Origin: Larix sibirica
Taxonomy: Eukaryota; Streptophyta; Pinopsida; Pinales; Pinaceae
Length of the DNA stretch: 11,034 nucleotides
Assembly (NCBI GenBank): GCA_004151065.3
Contig: NWUY0300054921.1
Coordinates: 11,020 to 22,053, forward strand
Reading direction: 5' to 3'
The notes under the pieces were generated by a model that saw only the letters and a list, made by a program, of their open reading frames with translations, searched no databases and was not told where the DNA came from. The position numbers and the translations under genes were made by a program. Of the stretch, positions 1 to 8,280 are shown one piece after another. How positions within the stretch are numbered: position 1 is the stretch's first letter; every line of letters begins with the position of its first letter.

Positions 1-257
1 GTGTGGATACTTGTATTGATGATGTGTATACTTGTATTGGTGTGGATACTTGTATTGATGATAAACTTGTATTGGTATGGATACTTGTATTGATGATATG
101 TATACTTGTATTGATACTTGTATTGATGATGTGTATACTTGTATTGGTGTGGATACTTGTACTGATGATATACTTGTATTGGTATGGATACTTGTATTGA
201 TGATCTGTATACTTGTATTGGTGTGGATACTTGTATTGATGATGTGTATACTTGTAT
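1..257. repeat. 39-bp minisatellite, about 6.5 copies
   Basis: Tandem array with a basic 39-bp unit made of a 23-bp half starting GTGTGGATACTTG and a 16-bp half, GTGTATACTTGTATTG. The halves share the core ATACTTGTATTG, so the unit itself looks like an older duplication. Copies begin at 1, 40, 75, 114, 147, 182 and 221. Those at 1, 75 and 182 are full length, those at 40, 114 and 147 are 33-35 bp through internal deletions, and the last is cut by the NN gap at 258. The unit is 13 codons long and open in five of six frames, so its long ORFs follow from composition and say nothing about coding. The array starts at the window edge and probably continues to the left. If the exon at 263 is real, the array lies in the preceding intron. 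Confidence 0.95.
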
Positions 258-259
258 NN
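258..259. other. Assembly gap (NN) at the end of the minisatellite
   Basis: Two undetermined bases lie exactly where the 39-bp array stops. Its last copy is incomplete and non-repeat sequence follows at once. The true gap length is unknown and the array may be collapsed here. A second, single N is at 6219. Confidence 0.9.
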
Positions 260-262
260 TAG

Positions 263-443
263 AAAGAGGTGGATAGGGAGTGTGGTAGAAGAGGATGTTC
301 CGAAGCAGAAATCTTCTAGTGCACATCAAAGTCCAACTTCTCCTTTTAAAGTACATCAAAGTCCAACGCCGACCCTAGAACCGCCTTCATCTAAAGGAAG
401 AGCAATTACCCCTACCTGTAAAAGGGACAAAGGGAAAAACTAG
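263..443 (+). CDS. Probable terminal coding exon of an unidentified host gene (partial)
   Basis: An open frame of 60 codons runs from just after the gap to TAG at 441-443. The sequence before it reads T-A-G at 260-262, a possible splice acceptor, so the exon is taken to begin at 263. The same frame meets TGA at 237-239 inside the minisatellite, so the coding part cannot simply continue to the left. The peptide starts KRWIGSVVEEDVPKQ and is then hydrophilic, rich in Ser, Pro, Thr and Lys, and ends in a basic tail (KRDKGKN). The motif HQSPT occurs twice, encoded by a 15-bp exact repeat (323-337 and 353-367) 30 bp apart. The composition suggests the disordered, basic C-terminus of a nuclear or cytoskeletal protein, but I do not recognise the family. 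The GC content is visibly higher than in the flanks and then drops right after the stop, which supports coding. The rest of the gene would lie to the left of the window. Confidence 0.5.
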
Positions 444-915
444 TTTCTAGTTTATTTATTTGATTTCATTGTAGATGCCTCATGATGATGAAATACATTT
501 ATCGTATTTTTTATGCTATTTTGAGGCCTAAGACTTTAAACATGGGACACTATTCAATATTGATATCTAACATATCACTAGACAGCTTTTAAATCTTATA
601 TATCACTTTTCTTTTCATTTTTATGTTGCAATGTGTTTATTTGATGTTGTTGCTTTAGTTGTTTAAAATTTTGAAAAAAAATTGAATATTTTTGTTTTTT
701 TTCTAGTTTGTCTATATTTTCCCCAATGTTGCAGATAAATTGACTAACAAACCCTCGATAATATTTTAACCAATGCAATGTTTGCAACATTGGAACTTCC
801 TTCTCGTACTCCTCATGCATCCCTCTACACTTTTAGTGGGAGGTTGAAGGGCATTGTGCTAGATAAATCTTATTTATGACAAAACTATTGGAATAAAAAA
901 AGAAAAGATCTAAAA
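444..915 (+). other. Probable 3' UTR and flank of the exon at 263-443
   Basis: After the TAG the sequence becomes strongly AT-rich, with T-rich and TTGTTT-like stretches (about 625-720) of the kind found upstream of plant poly(A) sites. AATAAA is at 892-897. No domain is recognisable in either strand. The longest ORF is 74 codons on the minus strand (596-820) and is not assigned. The 3' UTR reading depends on the exon call and is inference. Confidence 0.3.
892..897 (+). terminator. Possible poly(A) signal AATAAA
   Basis: A canonical AATAAA hexamer lies about 450 bp after the stop codon of the putative terminal exon, followed by an A-rich stretch. Such hexamers are frequent by chance in AT-rich DNA, and plant poly(A) signals are loose, so this is only a candidate. 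Confidence 0.25.
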
Positions 916-2024
916 AAGCAGTGAATAAGTTATGAACTAACCAATTTGAAAGCATACCATCGATTCATACTCTCTTTATTAGACAAAGTTTTAATCACCT
1001 GCAATGTAAGAAGTCCAGCAAGTAAAAGTGGCCGTCAACCAAACAAAACTTCCAAAAATAATGGTTGAAGCTCCAAGCTTGTTGCGGCTTGAAATATTTG
1101 AACACATTGGCTATAGTTTAAGATATGGTCCTTTGATGACTAGCTCACTAAATAGGCGTGCATTTTAACAATCAATCTTTTTGGTCATCCCCAGGGCCCA
1201 GAATTATTATGCAACACAGGTGAACTACTGATCTATTAATGCAACTATATCCAGCACATAAACAGTAAACTAGTGCAACATTTTGAACAATCATAGAATG
1301 AAACCACATTAAATGTTAAAGAAAGCAAAGAATTTATTGCAACGTTAGCCTGACAAATACATATCTTCCACAGATCCAGCATACATTGTTGCTCCTCCAT
1401 TTGTTGGATTTCATGGACATGGGTCCATAAAAAGATAGGCACGTGCAAAGTGAACAGCTTGTCCACACCATGTGCGAACCTCAACATCCTGACTTATAGT
1501 TTGTCAGCCCAAACTATCAACACTGTTTCGTGCAGTATAATCTAGTCCCTCCACCATCATACATACTACAGGTTGTACCTCTTGCAGGTGCAGAAAGCAA
1601 AAAGTGGTGAAATATTTCAACTGTAACATCCTGAGACAGAAAAAAAGAAACAAACGACCATGGTGACAATCAACTTCGTTAATTCAGCTCTACAAAATCT
1701 AGTTCTCATCTTGTGATTCTGTGAAGAATAACCATGGGATACTAGATAATTTATTTGTTCTTACGAATATTTAGTCCTTGTTGAATCTTACATTGTTGGA
1801 ATGTATGAATAAACTATCTTGAAAAAATTACTATTGAACCTAAGTAAATAAAAAAATATTTCTCACCCAACTTTATCCTTTACCACACTCTACCTTGACT
1901 TTCATATCAATTTGGAAACCCTATCCTAGAACCTTTCAGTTTCCACTTCATAGAGAAGTCATTACAGTGAGGTCATCATCCTTTGTACAAGAGGTTCATA
2001 TACTTGTACCATAAGTCATTCTTA

Positions 2025-2428
2025 TCAAGGTCTGTCTACTCCAAGCTCTCATCTTCCAGTAAAAGCAGGATTCCCTCTGGACGTCCAGTACGGATCTACA
2101 AGCTTCATTCTTCCAATGTTACTAGACTATATGGAAAATATGAAAATACGAAAAGTTTTTTAAAGATAACCATGTGCAAAATATTTCTTGCTCATGATTT
2201 TTACAGGCAACTCTGACTTTGCCAATTCATACCTATCTAATATCTACAGAAACATCACACCCGGAAATTTTCCTATCTCCTTCAACTCTGTAGAAAATCA
2301 TCAGAGGGACATCAACGTCATCCTTTCTAAGAGGAGAGTCTCCTCTACGCCTTGCATAGATCAGACCTTTCAAGGTCTGCCTTTAGATACCATTTTCCAG
2401 TTAAATCTGGACTCCAAGCTTCATTCTT
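2025..2428. repeat. Diverged direct duplication (weak)
   Basis: Two segments share a series of short words in the same order. TCAAGGTCTG is at 2025 and 2370. TTCCAGT occurs in both. CAAGCTTCATTCTT, 14 exact bases, is at 2099-2112 and 2415-2428. The spacing between words differs (88 bp against 59 bp overall), so if this is a duplication it is old and carries indels. Chance similarity of AT-rich text cannot be excluded. Confidence 0.3.
2362..2379. repeat. Perfect 8-bp hairpin
   Basis: CAGACCTT (2362-2369) and AAGGTCTG (2372-2379) are exact reverse complements separated by TC. The two-base loop makes this a near-palindrome rather than a likely RNA stem. It sits at the start of the second copy of the weak duplication. 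Confidence 0.6.
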
Positions 2429-3111
2429 GCATAATCATAGTGTTCCTTGTATGCCATAAGTAGCGTTCCTGCATAAAGAGTGTTCCATCCATCTGAAGTG
2501 CTATATATGAGAAACTTTGTAGTAAGCATCCAATAATTCATGGCCTTTACAGAATGGCACACAACTCTACAGATTTCTCACTCATTTTGAGTAAGCCACA
2601 TTTGCTTGTCATACTCTAAATCACTCTAGCCAAAGCCTGAACCAGAAGTAAAAACATTCAACGGCCTCTGACAATTTGCAAAAGTAGACAGCTAAACCCC
2701 TTTCTGATTGAAATTTGAAACAACCATAAAGTTTGGACAAGCTCTAAATAGACCATACCTTATCAATCTTGAAAAGCTAAGAAAAAGATTCCGCTGCCAT
2801 ATTTGTGACAATCAAGCTCATTACCGAACCAAGATTATCTGGAAAAGTCAGTCTTGTATAATAATACGAAATTCAGCAGAGGAGGTCCAGGAAAACAGCC
2901 AATGATTGACCTGATGATAGTCATGTGTGAAATCTTTTATAGAAATATATCTTAAATGTTCTCAGCTCTATAGCAGCTCCTGCACTTAAAGTTACTCCCA
3001 TATTCTGCCTTTCTCATGCCTCCAAAAATATGAAACTAAATGTAGCATTCTACAGTTTTGGTAACTTCAGTAACTTAGCCTAGTCCTGTATTCACGTTTT
3101 CCTCCATCTTG

Positions 3112-3132
3112 TGATGGAACATAGTTCCATCA
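3112..3132. repeat. Perfect 9-bp hairpin with 3-nt loop
   Basis: TGATGGAAC (3112-3120) pairs exactly with GTTCCATCA (3124-3132) around the loop ATA. No T-tract or gene end is adjacent, so no function is assigned. Confidence 0.6.
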
Positions 3133-3204
3133 TTGAAAGTTGACACAAATGCCACAAAAGTTGCATAGCATGGCAGATCACCATCAGATGCAAATTCCAA
3201 TGAG

Positions 3205-3262
3205 TGTATGTATGCATATGTGTATATATACATGCACATACACAACTACATATACATATATT
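3205..3262. repeat. TG/TA-rich simple sequence
   Basis: An imperfect tract of TATG, TATA, CATG and CATA words follows an alternating purine-pyrimidine pattern, partly self-complementary around GTATATATAC. It is a degenerate microsatellite. Confidence 0.6.
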
Positions 3263-4395
3263 ATCATCAAAAAAGGCTGATAAAAGAACAACTTGATTGG
3301 TAAACTACTGCAGAAGAATACATACCAGGATCTCAAAACTGTCACTGTGAATGCCCAATTGTCTGAATGAAGCTATAGTTGCCAACTACTCCCAATGTTC
3401 ACAACAAATAAGAAAATTGTCCTTACTTGTGAAAGTAATGAACAATGTAGAAAAACGGAACCTTGCACACTTGCACTGATAGAACAACATGATTTTACTC
3501 TATATCATCTGGGAATCAAGCAATAAAAGCAAAGGAAAGACAATTCTCAAATGAAACTAAGATCAGTTAAGTAGTCGCATTTTTTGTGCATCTCCAAATG
3601 GAAAAGAAACAAGTAAGATGGTATAATCTAAAATTCATGAAAAGCAAAAAGGATTGGTTTGGGATATTATCTGAATATTTCCTGAACAGAAGGAAAGGAG
3701 CATTCCATGATTTTGCTGTCATGACACACATTTCCTATGCCACTTGTAAGTTTCCAACAACAAAGATAGATAAGAAACAGTGAGATTAAATCAATTAAGA
3801 ACCTCTCGCTGCAAGACAACACCATAAGGCGCTCCAGAAGGTAAGGCCAAAGAGAGAAAGTACAACCTGTAAAATGCATTGTTCACTGTTCCCTGAAAAA
3901 ACAAGCCATGAAGATGAACTTTGTTTGGATAGGCTTCCTAAACAGAGACCGGAAGAAATTAGTGTTCCTTAGCAAATGTTGTCTGTAATATCTAAGCTTC
4001 CAAGACACTGCATTCTGAAAGCATTTATTGTGAAATGATGGTCTTTCAAGACATCCTGGCTTGTCATGATTTACAAACCTTTTTGCCAGTGGAAAGCACC
4101 TACAAATTGTTTGTCTCCATAACCAAATCATGTGCATGTCTGTATTTGTATTTATAGAGGCAGCCATCTCACTTGATGCCAGAAAGAAAATAGGTGGTCG
4201 CATCATTATGAGACATTTATAGCTTCTCTCATTGGGCTTCTAGACAAGATACATGTTCTCGTGTCAAGAACACCATAGACAATTCATGTACAAACATGTT
4301 ACAACTACAAAAAATTTAAGTGCCAAAAATGTTTAGGGTTCAATTTGATAGCATGATGTACAGAGACTGAGGTAGATCCAACTACTGATTTCATT
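3263..4395. other. Non-coding region with no supportable gene
   Basis: The region contains a 107-codon minus-strand ORF (3883-4206) and a 70-codon minus-strand ORF (3667-3879) with a hydrophobic stretch. Neither shows a recognisable domain, and both are within chance range for DNA of this AT content. No RNA gene or mobile-element hallmark is visible. Confidence 0.55.
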
Positions 4396-4500
4396 CAGTG
4401 ATCAAAAAACATATAAGGGTACCATTGACAACATACAGTGATCAAAAAGTATACAAGGGTACTGTTGACAACATGCAGCGATCAAAAGGCATATAAGGGT
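4396..4500. repeat. 40-bp tandem repeat, 2.6 copies
   Basis: Copies begin at 4396, 4436 and 4476, each opening CAGYGATCAAAA and carrying ATAYAAGGGTA about 15 bases in. The first two are complete 40-bp units ending TTGACAACAT plus one base (A or G), and the third stops after 25 bp. They differ by a few substitutions only, so the duplication is fairly recent compared with its surroundings. No coding frame is preserved because 40 is not a multiple of three. Confidence 0.9.
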
Positions 4501-6517
4501 AATTAATAATTATAGACCATCCCAGCAACCTGCACATCCTGCAGGTACATTCTAGCCAGCTCACAAAAAAGAAAGGTTAGATAGCAAAGCCAGTTCAAAT
4601 CTTCAAAGGGCATTGCAAAGGGCTATACTCAAGGAAATAAATTTGGACACGCTAAAAGTGAGTTTGGAAGCATCCATTCAAATGAGTGGAAGGCTTAGAA
4701 AACTTCTATGATAATATCAGTGTACAAAATGAATTTTACAATGGAGACACACCAACACTACATAAGATTGTAGAATGTTCTTCAATCGAAAGGGCTAGAA
4801 AACCCTTCACACCAGAACTACTAAGCCACTAGGTATTTGTTGTCAAAACAGCAAAATGACTCAAATTGGACTAAGAAAGAAAGGATCTATGCATGCACAA
4901 TTTGGATTGACATACCAAATGTGCACATTACAACACAACTGATATCACTGACTCTAGGCATCCCAACCTGAAAGATTCATGGGAAATAATAGCAAACTGT
5001 AGTAGTGAGTGTATATATAATTCCAGCCAAACAGTAAGTGATGAACTGTGGATTCTCACATAACTTTTGACATGGAATAACCAAAAATAATTGAAAAAAG
5101 AATCAGCATGAACATAGCATAAACAAAATCAGAAATGCTGGTGATGAGACTATTTTCAGTATTTCCCACATAATAATATGTCTGTGATGGTTAACTATCT
5201 TGTTAGGATCCCTAAATGCTGCTCAAAAGTCAAGCGACCATCATTTAAAAATTAATATGGTTACCAGCCTTGAAGCATTTATTTGATTAACTAATTGATC
5301 AAAGGCTTCAATAGAAGAACTAGAGGAGCAAAGGCAGGATTTCATAAAACTAGTCAATGATTAATTGTCTGGTATACAAGACGAATGCTGTTACAGTTGG
5401 CAAAAGGCTATTGAGAGATCCATCACAGGTTCAACTTACACCTTTGGCCATACACACAAGTGTTCATTGGCACAGTAGAGAATTTTTCAATTGAGATTAG
5501 AGTTCTAATTAGATTCTCAAAACATAGAAGCAGATGTAGTTTAAGAAAAAAGCATTCCTGCTTCCGTGGTCAAAATGCAAAAAGAGAGCAACCAATAAAT
5601 ATTAAAACCAAAAGAATTCCCACCAACACCCACTTACCTTCTTAGTACTTACTGGGCAGGGAAAAAGCACCTTACTACTAAGTTGCTAACCACCTGTAAG
5701 TTTACAAATTCCTAAACACAAAATTGAAAATACACTAGGCAATAACTAAGTACTAAATGACTTCCAAGGAATGTATGTGTGCATTGCAATTTGTACTTTT
5801 CCTATCCATCATTTTCAATGTTCTTTACAAGTATTGAAAAACTCTCATGGGATTCTTAGCATGACTCTCTTCCAGGAATCTTATAAATCAGTTGAATCAT
5901 CAAACATTCTTCGATCTTGCAGGGTTAAAAGCAAATGTGGCCTCTTGCAGACTGGCTTCCTTCAGCAGATATATCCTCATATCAATTAAGATTGTTTAGC
6001 TCTCGTTATAGGTTCCATGCATCAACTCTCCACGAGCAATCGCTTTCTTGTCATGGCGAGCAGAATATTCATATTGAAAAAGGGTTTGAAATGATTCAAA
6101 ACAGGACAACCATTCCTGGAAGAATTTCACATAAGGCATTCCTTTGGAGAACAATCAAGAGTTCTCTATGTTTTGTAAATTATTTCAAACAGGATTTCTT
6201 AAAACCTGGCATACACATNGCTATCAACTCTTTAATTACATATTTCCAACAAGGCCTGGAAATATCATTAGTTGCTTGTGAAATACTGGATTCAATATGA
6301 AAATCCCTTCGTTCATACCCCATCTATGTTGCTTATATCCCCTCACCCATATACATTCCATCTACGTATTCCTCCACCAGTCGTCCAGTTGTTCAATCAC
6401 GTTGTGGTTGCGCATAGGAGATGCTTCGCATCCATGACACCACATCGGGGGAGAGTTACAAAATGCATTTATTGAGATTTAAAATAGAATTTTATTGAGT
6501 TTGAGTTATTATTTATC
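4501..6517. other. Non-coding region with no supportable gene
   Basis: Nothing recognisable is encoded here. The longest ORF is 121 codons on the plus strand (5935-6300). It starts 13 bases after a good-looking acceptor (AG at 5921-5922), has an in-frame stop at 5926-5928, contains the N at 6219, and resembles no family I know. The block at about 6300-6465 is less AT-rich than its flanks, but I cannot identify it. A perfect hairpin lies at 6240-6265. Confidence 0.5.
6240..6265. repeat. Perfect 9-bp inverted repeat with 8-nt loop
   Basis: ATATTTCCA (6240-6248) and TGGAAATAT (6257-6265) are exact reverse complements around ACAAGGCC. It is short and carries no mobile-element hallmark, so no role is assigned. 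Confidence 0.6.
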
Positions 6518-6534
6518 ATAATAATAATAATAAT
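6518..6534. repeat. ATA/TTA trinucleotide repeat
   Basis: About five and a half uninterrupted ATA units lie at the proposed 3' end of the SINE-like element. On the minus strand this is the TTA-repeat tail. Confidence 0.85.
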
Positions 6535-6700
6535 TGAATTAAAATAATGAAATCAAAGTAAAATAATTTTCTACATAGTTTTTCCAAGGAACATCCTTGC
6601 AGAAAATGCTTCAAGTACTTCCCCATGTTCCATGGATCATAAATGGGATAAATTGTCGACCTTGATACGAATCCTAACTCGATGAGGACATCGAGTGAGG

Positions 6701-6724
6701 ACATCAACATTCACATCAACATTC
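6701..6724. repeat. Tandem 12-bp duplication
   Basis: ACATCAACATTC occurs twice back to back (6701-6712 and 6713-6724). Just before it, GAGGACATC occurs twice (6684-6692 and 6697-6705). Both sit inside the body of the SINE-like element. Confidence 0.9.
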
Positions 6725-6798
6725 AACTCAGGGATTTGACCACGTGACCTCATACTTACATCTAACAACATTCAACCACTCAAGCTAACCCACTGTGC

Positions 6799-6944
6799 TA
6801 TTTTTTTTTACATATATATATAATATATATAATTCTAATAAAAAATATTTCTTTAATTAAATAAATATTATATATGTGTAAAATTTAGTATAATTATGAA
6901 ACTATCATTTTTTCAAATAATGATATACTATGAAAATGGATAAG
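6799..6944. repeat. AT-rich spacer between two mobile elements
   Basis: A run of nine T (6801-6809) is followed by imperfect TA dinucleotides and AAT/TTA-rich sequence up to the first base of the LTR. No gene is present. The DNA would melt easily and may be a preferred insertion target, though that is inference. Confidence 0.7.
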
Positions 6945-7378
6945 TGTTACGATCCTACCCTAACCCCCTTACTTTAGAAGTTTGTCAAGTAATGTATGTG
7001 TCCATTTCCTTTGAATAAGGCCAAATAGTTCATAATGAACAATTAATTAATGTAAAAATTGTCTATATATTAATTATTTGACCATGTCAAGTAGTTAGGG
7101 TTTTGGATTATTGAAGGCCTATTTAAAGAGTTAGAAGGCTATGGATTGTTTTGTCAAGAATTATTGTATTGGATATCTATTCAAGTGAAAGGTCAACCAA
7201 CATTAATAAGAAAGTTAACATTGCTTCCTGAATTGATTAACATAATAATAGGGCTATTTATGCAGCATCTCTATTTTCTATTGTATTGTGTTTGGTTAAT
7301 ATGCACTATAATTTATGCATTATTACATCATAAATATTTGTATATAATATGTTGTTTTAAGTTTCATGGTTAAGAACA
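6945..7378 (+). repeat. 5' long terminal repeat (about 434 bp)
   Basis: It begins TGTTACGATCC and ends AAGAACA, giving the TG...CA ends and short inverted termini (TGTT/AACA) expected of an LTR. A 7-bp spacer then leads to the primer-binding site. A TATA-like box at 7120-7127 lies about 175 bp after the start, which is reasonable for a U3/R boundary. The right end could be moved by a few bases, since AACACCATAAG offers alternative ends. There is no second LTR in the window to compare, so the limits rest on termini and on the adjacent primer-binding site. Confidence 0.7.
7095..7127 (+). promoter_or_regulatory. Candidate LTR core promoter: telo-box and TATA-like box
   Basis: TTAGGGTTTT (7095-7104) is the reverse complement of the plant telo-box core AAACCCTAA, known from promoters of genes active in dividing cells. 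It lies 15 bp before TATTTAAA (7120-7127), a TATA-like element. Transcription would then begin about 30 bp downstream, near 7150-7160, defining R. Whether the promoter still works is unknown. Confidence 0.4.
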
Positions 7379-7385
7379 CCATAAG

Positions 7386-7397
7386 TGGTATCATAAA
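7386..7397 (+). other. Degenerate primer-binding site for initiator tRNA-Met
   Basis: The sequence TGGTATCATAAA matches the first eight bases of the site complementary to the 3' end of plant tRNA-iMet (TGGTATCAGAGC) and is degenerate after that. It sits 7 bp after the proposed LTR end. This is where minus-strand cDNA synthesis would be primed, and it marks 6945-7378 as the 5' LTR of an element reading to the right. Confidence 0.7.
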
Positions 7398-8280
7398 ATA
7401 TTTCTTGAGCCAGCACACCTTCATAAATTTTGCAGATTTTGTTTTAGTCTAGAGACATATTCCAATGTCTTTAAATAATACATAGATCTGACATTCGATG
7501 GGTAAACCCGTGGTTAGGGAAGCATACAAAGAAAAAAAAAGTGGTACTAATTTACATTTTTTAACACCCTTGTAACCTCTATTGGTACCCCTTCGAGTAG
7601 TACCACATTATACAATACTTGTATATTGAATCTCACTTCCACATACCCTTGAGTATATCGGAAGTCCCATTAGAAACCGAAATCCAATTGTATATCATAT
7701 GATAGACCATCTTGCTGCTATAGTGGAACTAACCACAACATTTGGTAAGGTTACTCTCTAGTACATGGGTAGTAGGGTAGTACGAAAAGGGTACAGTTGA
7801 CCCTCCTTAGTTAGAAACCTGAGAGATTGGGTCAAGTACCACAGTTGGACTCTGCAAATATATCAGATATCTATAGCACCTGAAAATCCCTTGTCTTTAG
7901 AACCCTAGAAACCCTATCCTCTAAGACCATCCAACAAAATTCCTACATATTTAGATCTAGAAGGAATTTTGAAAATTTTCCATTATATAATAATCAACAA
8001 GGAGTAATACTCCCTTCAACATAAAAATAAAATGATTAAATAAATAATTTATGGGATCCATTGACATCATTGTTGGAGACTTATTGCAATAAAATCCTTA
8101 CATCATTTTTATTGTTCTAGTATACTTCTCTAACAACCTTTTTTGTGAAAAATCACCTATACCAAATTTAATGGTGCATCACATAAACCTCCTCTTTTTC
8201 TACTAGTTGTTTTCAGATAAGCTAGCAGTACTCTTCAAGTCATGAGTGGTACCATGGTTCACACCCACAGTTTCCCAAAT
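7398..8280 (+). other. Retrotransposon untranslated leader
   Basis: About 0.9 kb between the primer-binding site and the first gag ATG, without an ORF of note and with stops in all frames. It contains an imperfect-loop hairpin (AAAATTCCT at 7936-7944 with AGGAATTTT at 7962-7970) that could be a remnant of a packaging or dimerisation structure, but this is only a guess. The leader is on the long side, so a small insertion or a lost upstream coding part is possible. Confidence 0.55.

Larger units (their letters stand above)
916..3204. other. Non-coding region with no supportable gene
   Basis: Both strands are broken by frequent stops. The longest ORFs are 91 codons (2188-2463, plus) and 80 codons (1245-1487, minus), neither with a known motif. 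Visible structure is limited to a diverged duplication (2025-2112 and 2370-2428) and two short perfect hairpins, at 2362-2379 and 3112-3132. It could be intergenic DNA or intron; no splice pattern joining conserved exons is apparent. Confidence 0.6.
6518..6798 (-). mobile_element. Probable tRNA-derived SINE
   Basis: Read on the minus strand, the element would begin near 6798. An A-box-like motif, TTAGCTTGAGTGGT, lies at 6788-6775, and a B-box-like motif, GGTCAAATCCC, at 6741-6731. The starts of the two boxes are 47 nt apart, which puts them at about +8 and +55 from a start near 6795, the geometry of a tRNA gene and its internal RNA polymerase III promoter. The B box differs from the usual form at one core base. 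About 200 bp of non-tRNA body follow, including a tandem 12-bp duplication (6701-6724), and the element ends in a TTA-type simple repeat (6534-6518), a plausible SINE tail. No intact tRNA cloverleaf is apparent, and I could not find target-site duplications, so both ends are approximate. SINE reverse transcription would depend on a LINE acting in trans. Confidence 0.45.

Noticed and set aside
1-257. CRISPR-like array
   Set aside because: The repeats are directly tandem, with no unique spacers, and the surroundings are plant nuclear DNA.
3-262. Two overlapping plus-strand ORFs of 61-65 codons in the minisatellite
   Set aside because: The 39-bp unit lacks stops in five of six frames, so openness is automatic. 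Internal deletions switch the reading frame between copies.
596-820. 74-codon minus-strand ORF starting MHEEYEKEVPML
   Set aside because: The text reads somewhat protein-like, but the Lys/Gln-rich end comes from T-rich plus-strand DNA, and I recognise no family. It overlaps the proposed 3' UTR.
2188-2463. 91-codon plus-strand ORF overlapping the weak duplication
   Set aside because: No domain is visible and no matching frame is kept in the other copy of the duplication.
3883-4206. 107-codon minus-strand ORF
   Set aside because: No known motif, no plausible promoter or partner exon, and within chance range.
4918-4929. 12-bp perfect palindrome AATGTGCACATT
   Set aside because: Isolated, with no adjacent gene or promoter. 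Such palindromes are expected by chance in 11 kb only occasionally, but nothing supports a function.
5935-6300. 121-codon plus-strand ORF, the longest in the window, close after an acceptor-like AG
   Set aside because: There is no recognisable domain, it holds an N at 6219, and a stop lies just before the ATG. In DNA this AT-rich one ORF of this size is near chance expectation. RNA-seq or a protein match would be needed to revive it.
6731-6798. Functional tRNA gene on the minus strand
   Set aside because: The A and B boxes are recognisable, but acceptor and anticodon stems do not pair convincingly and the B box is altered. A SINE relic fits better.
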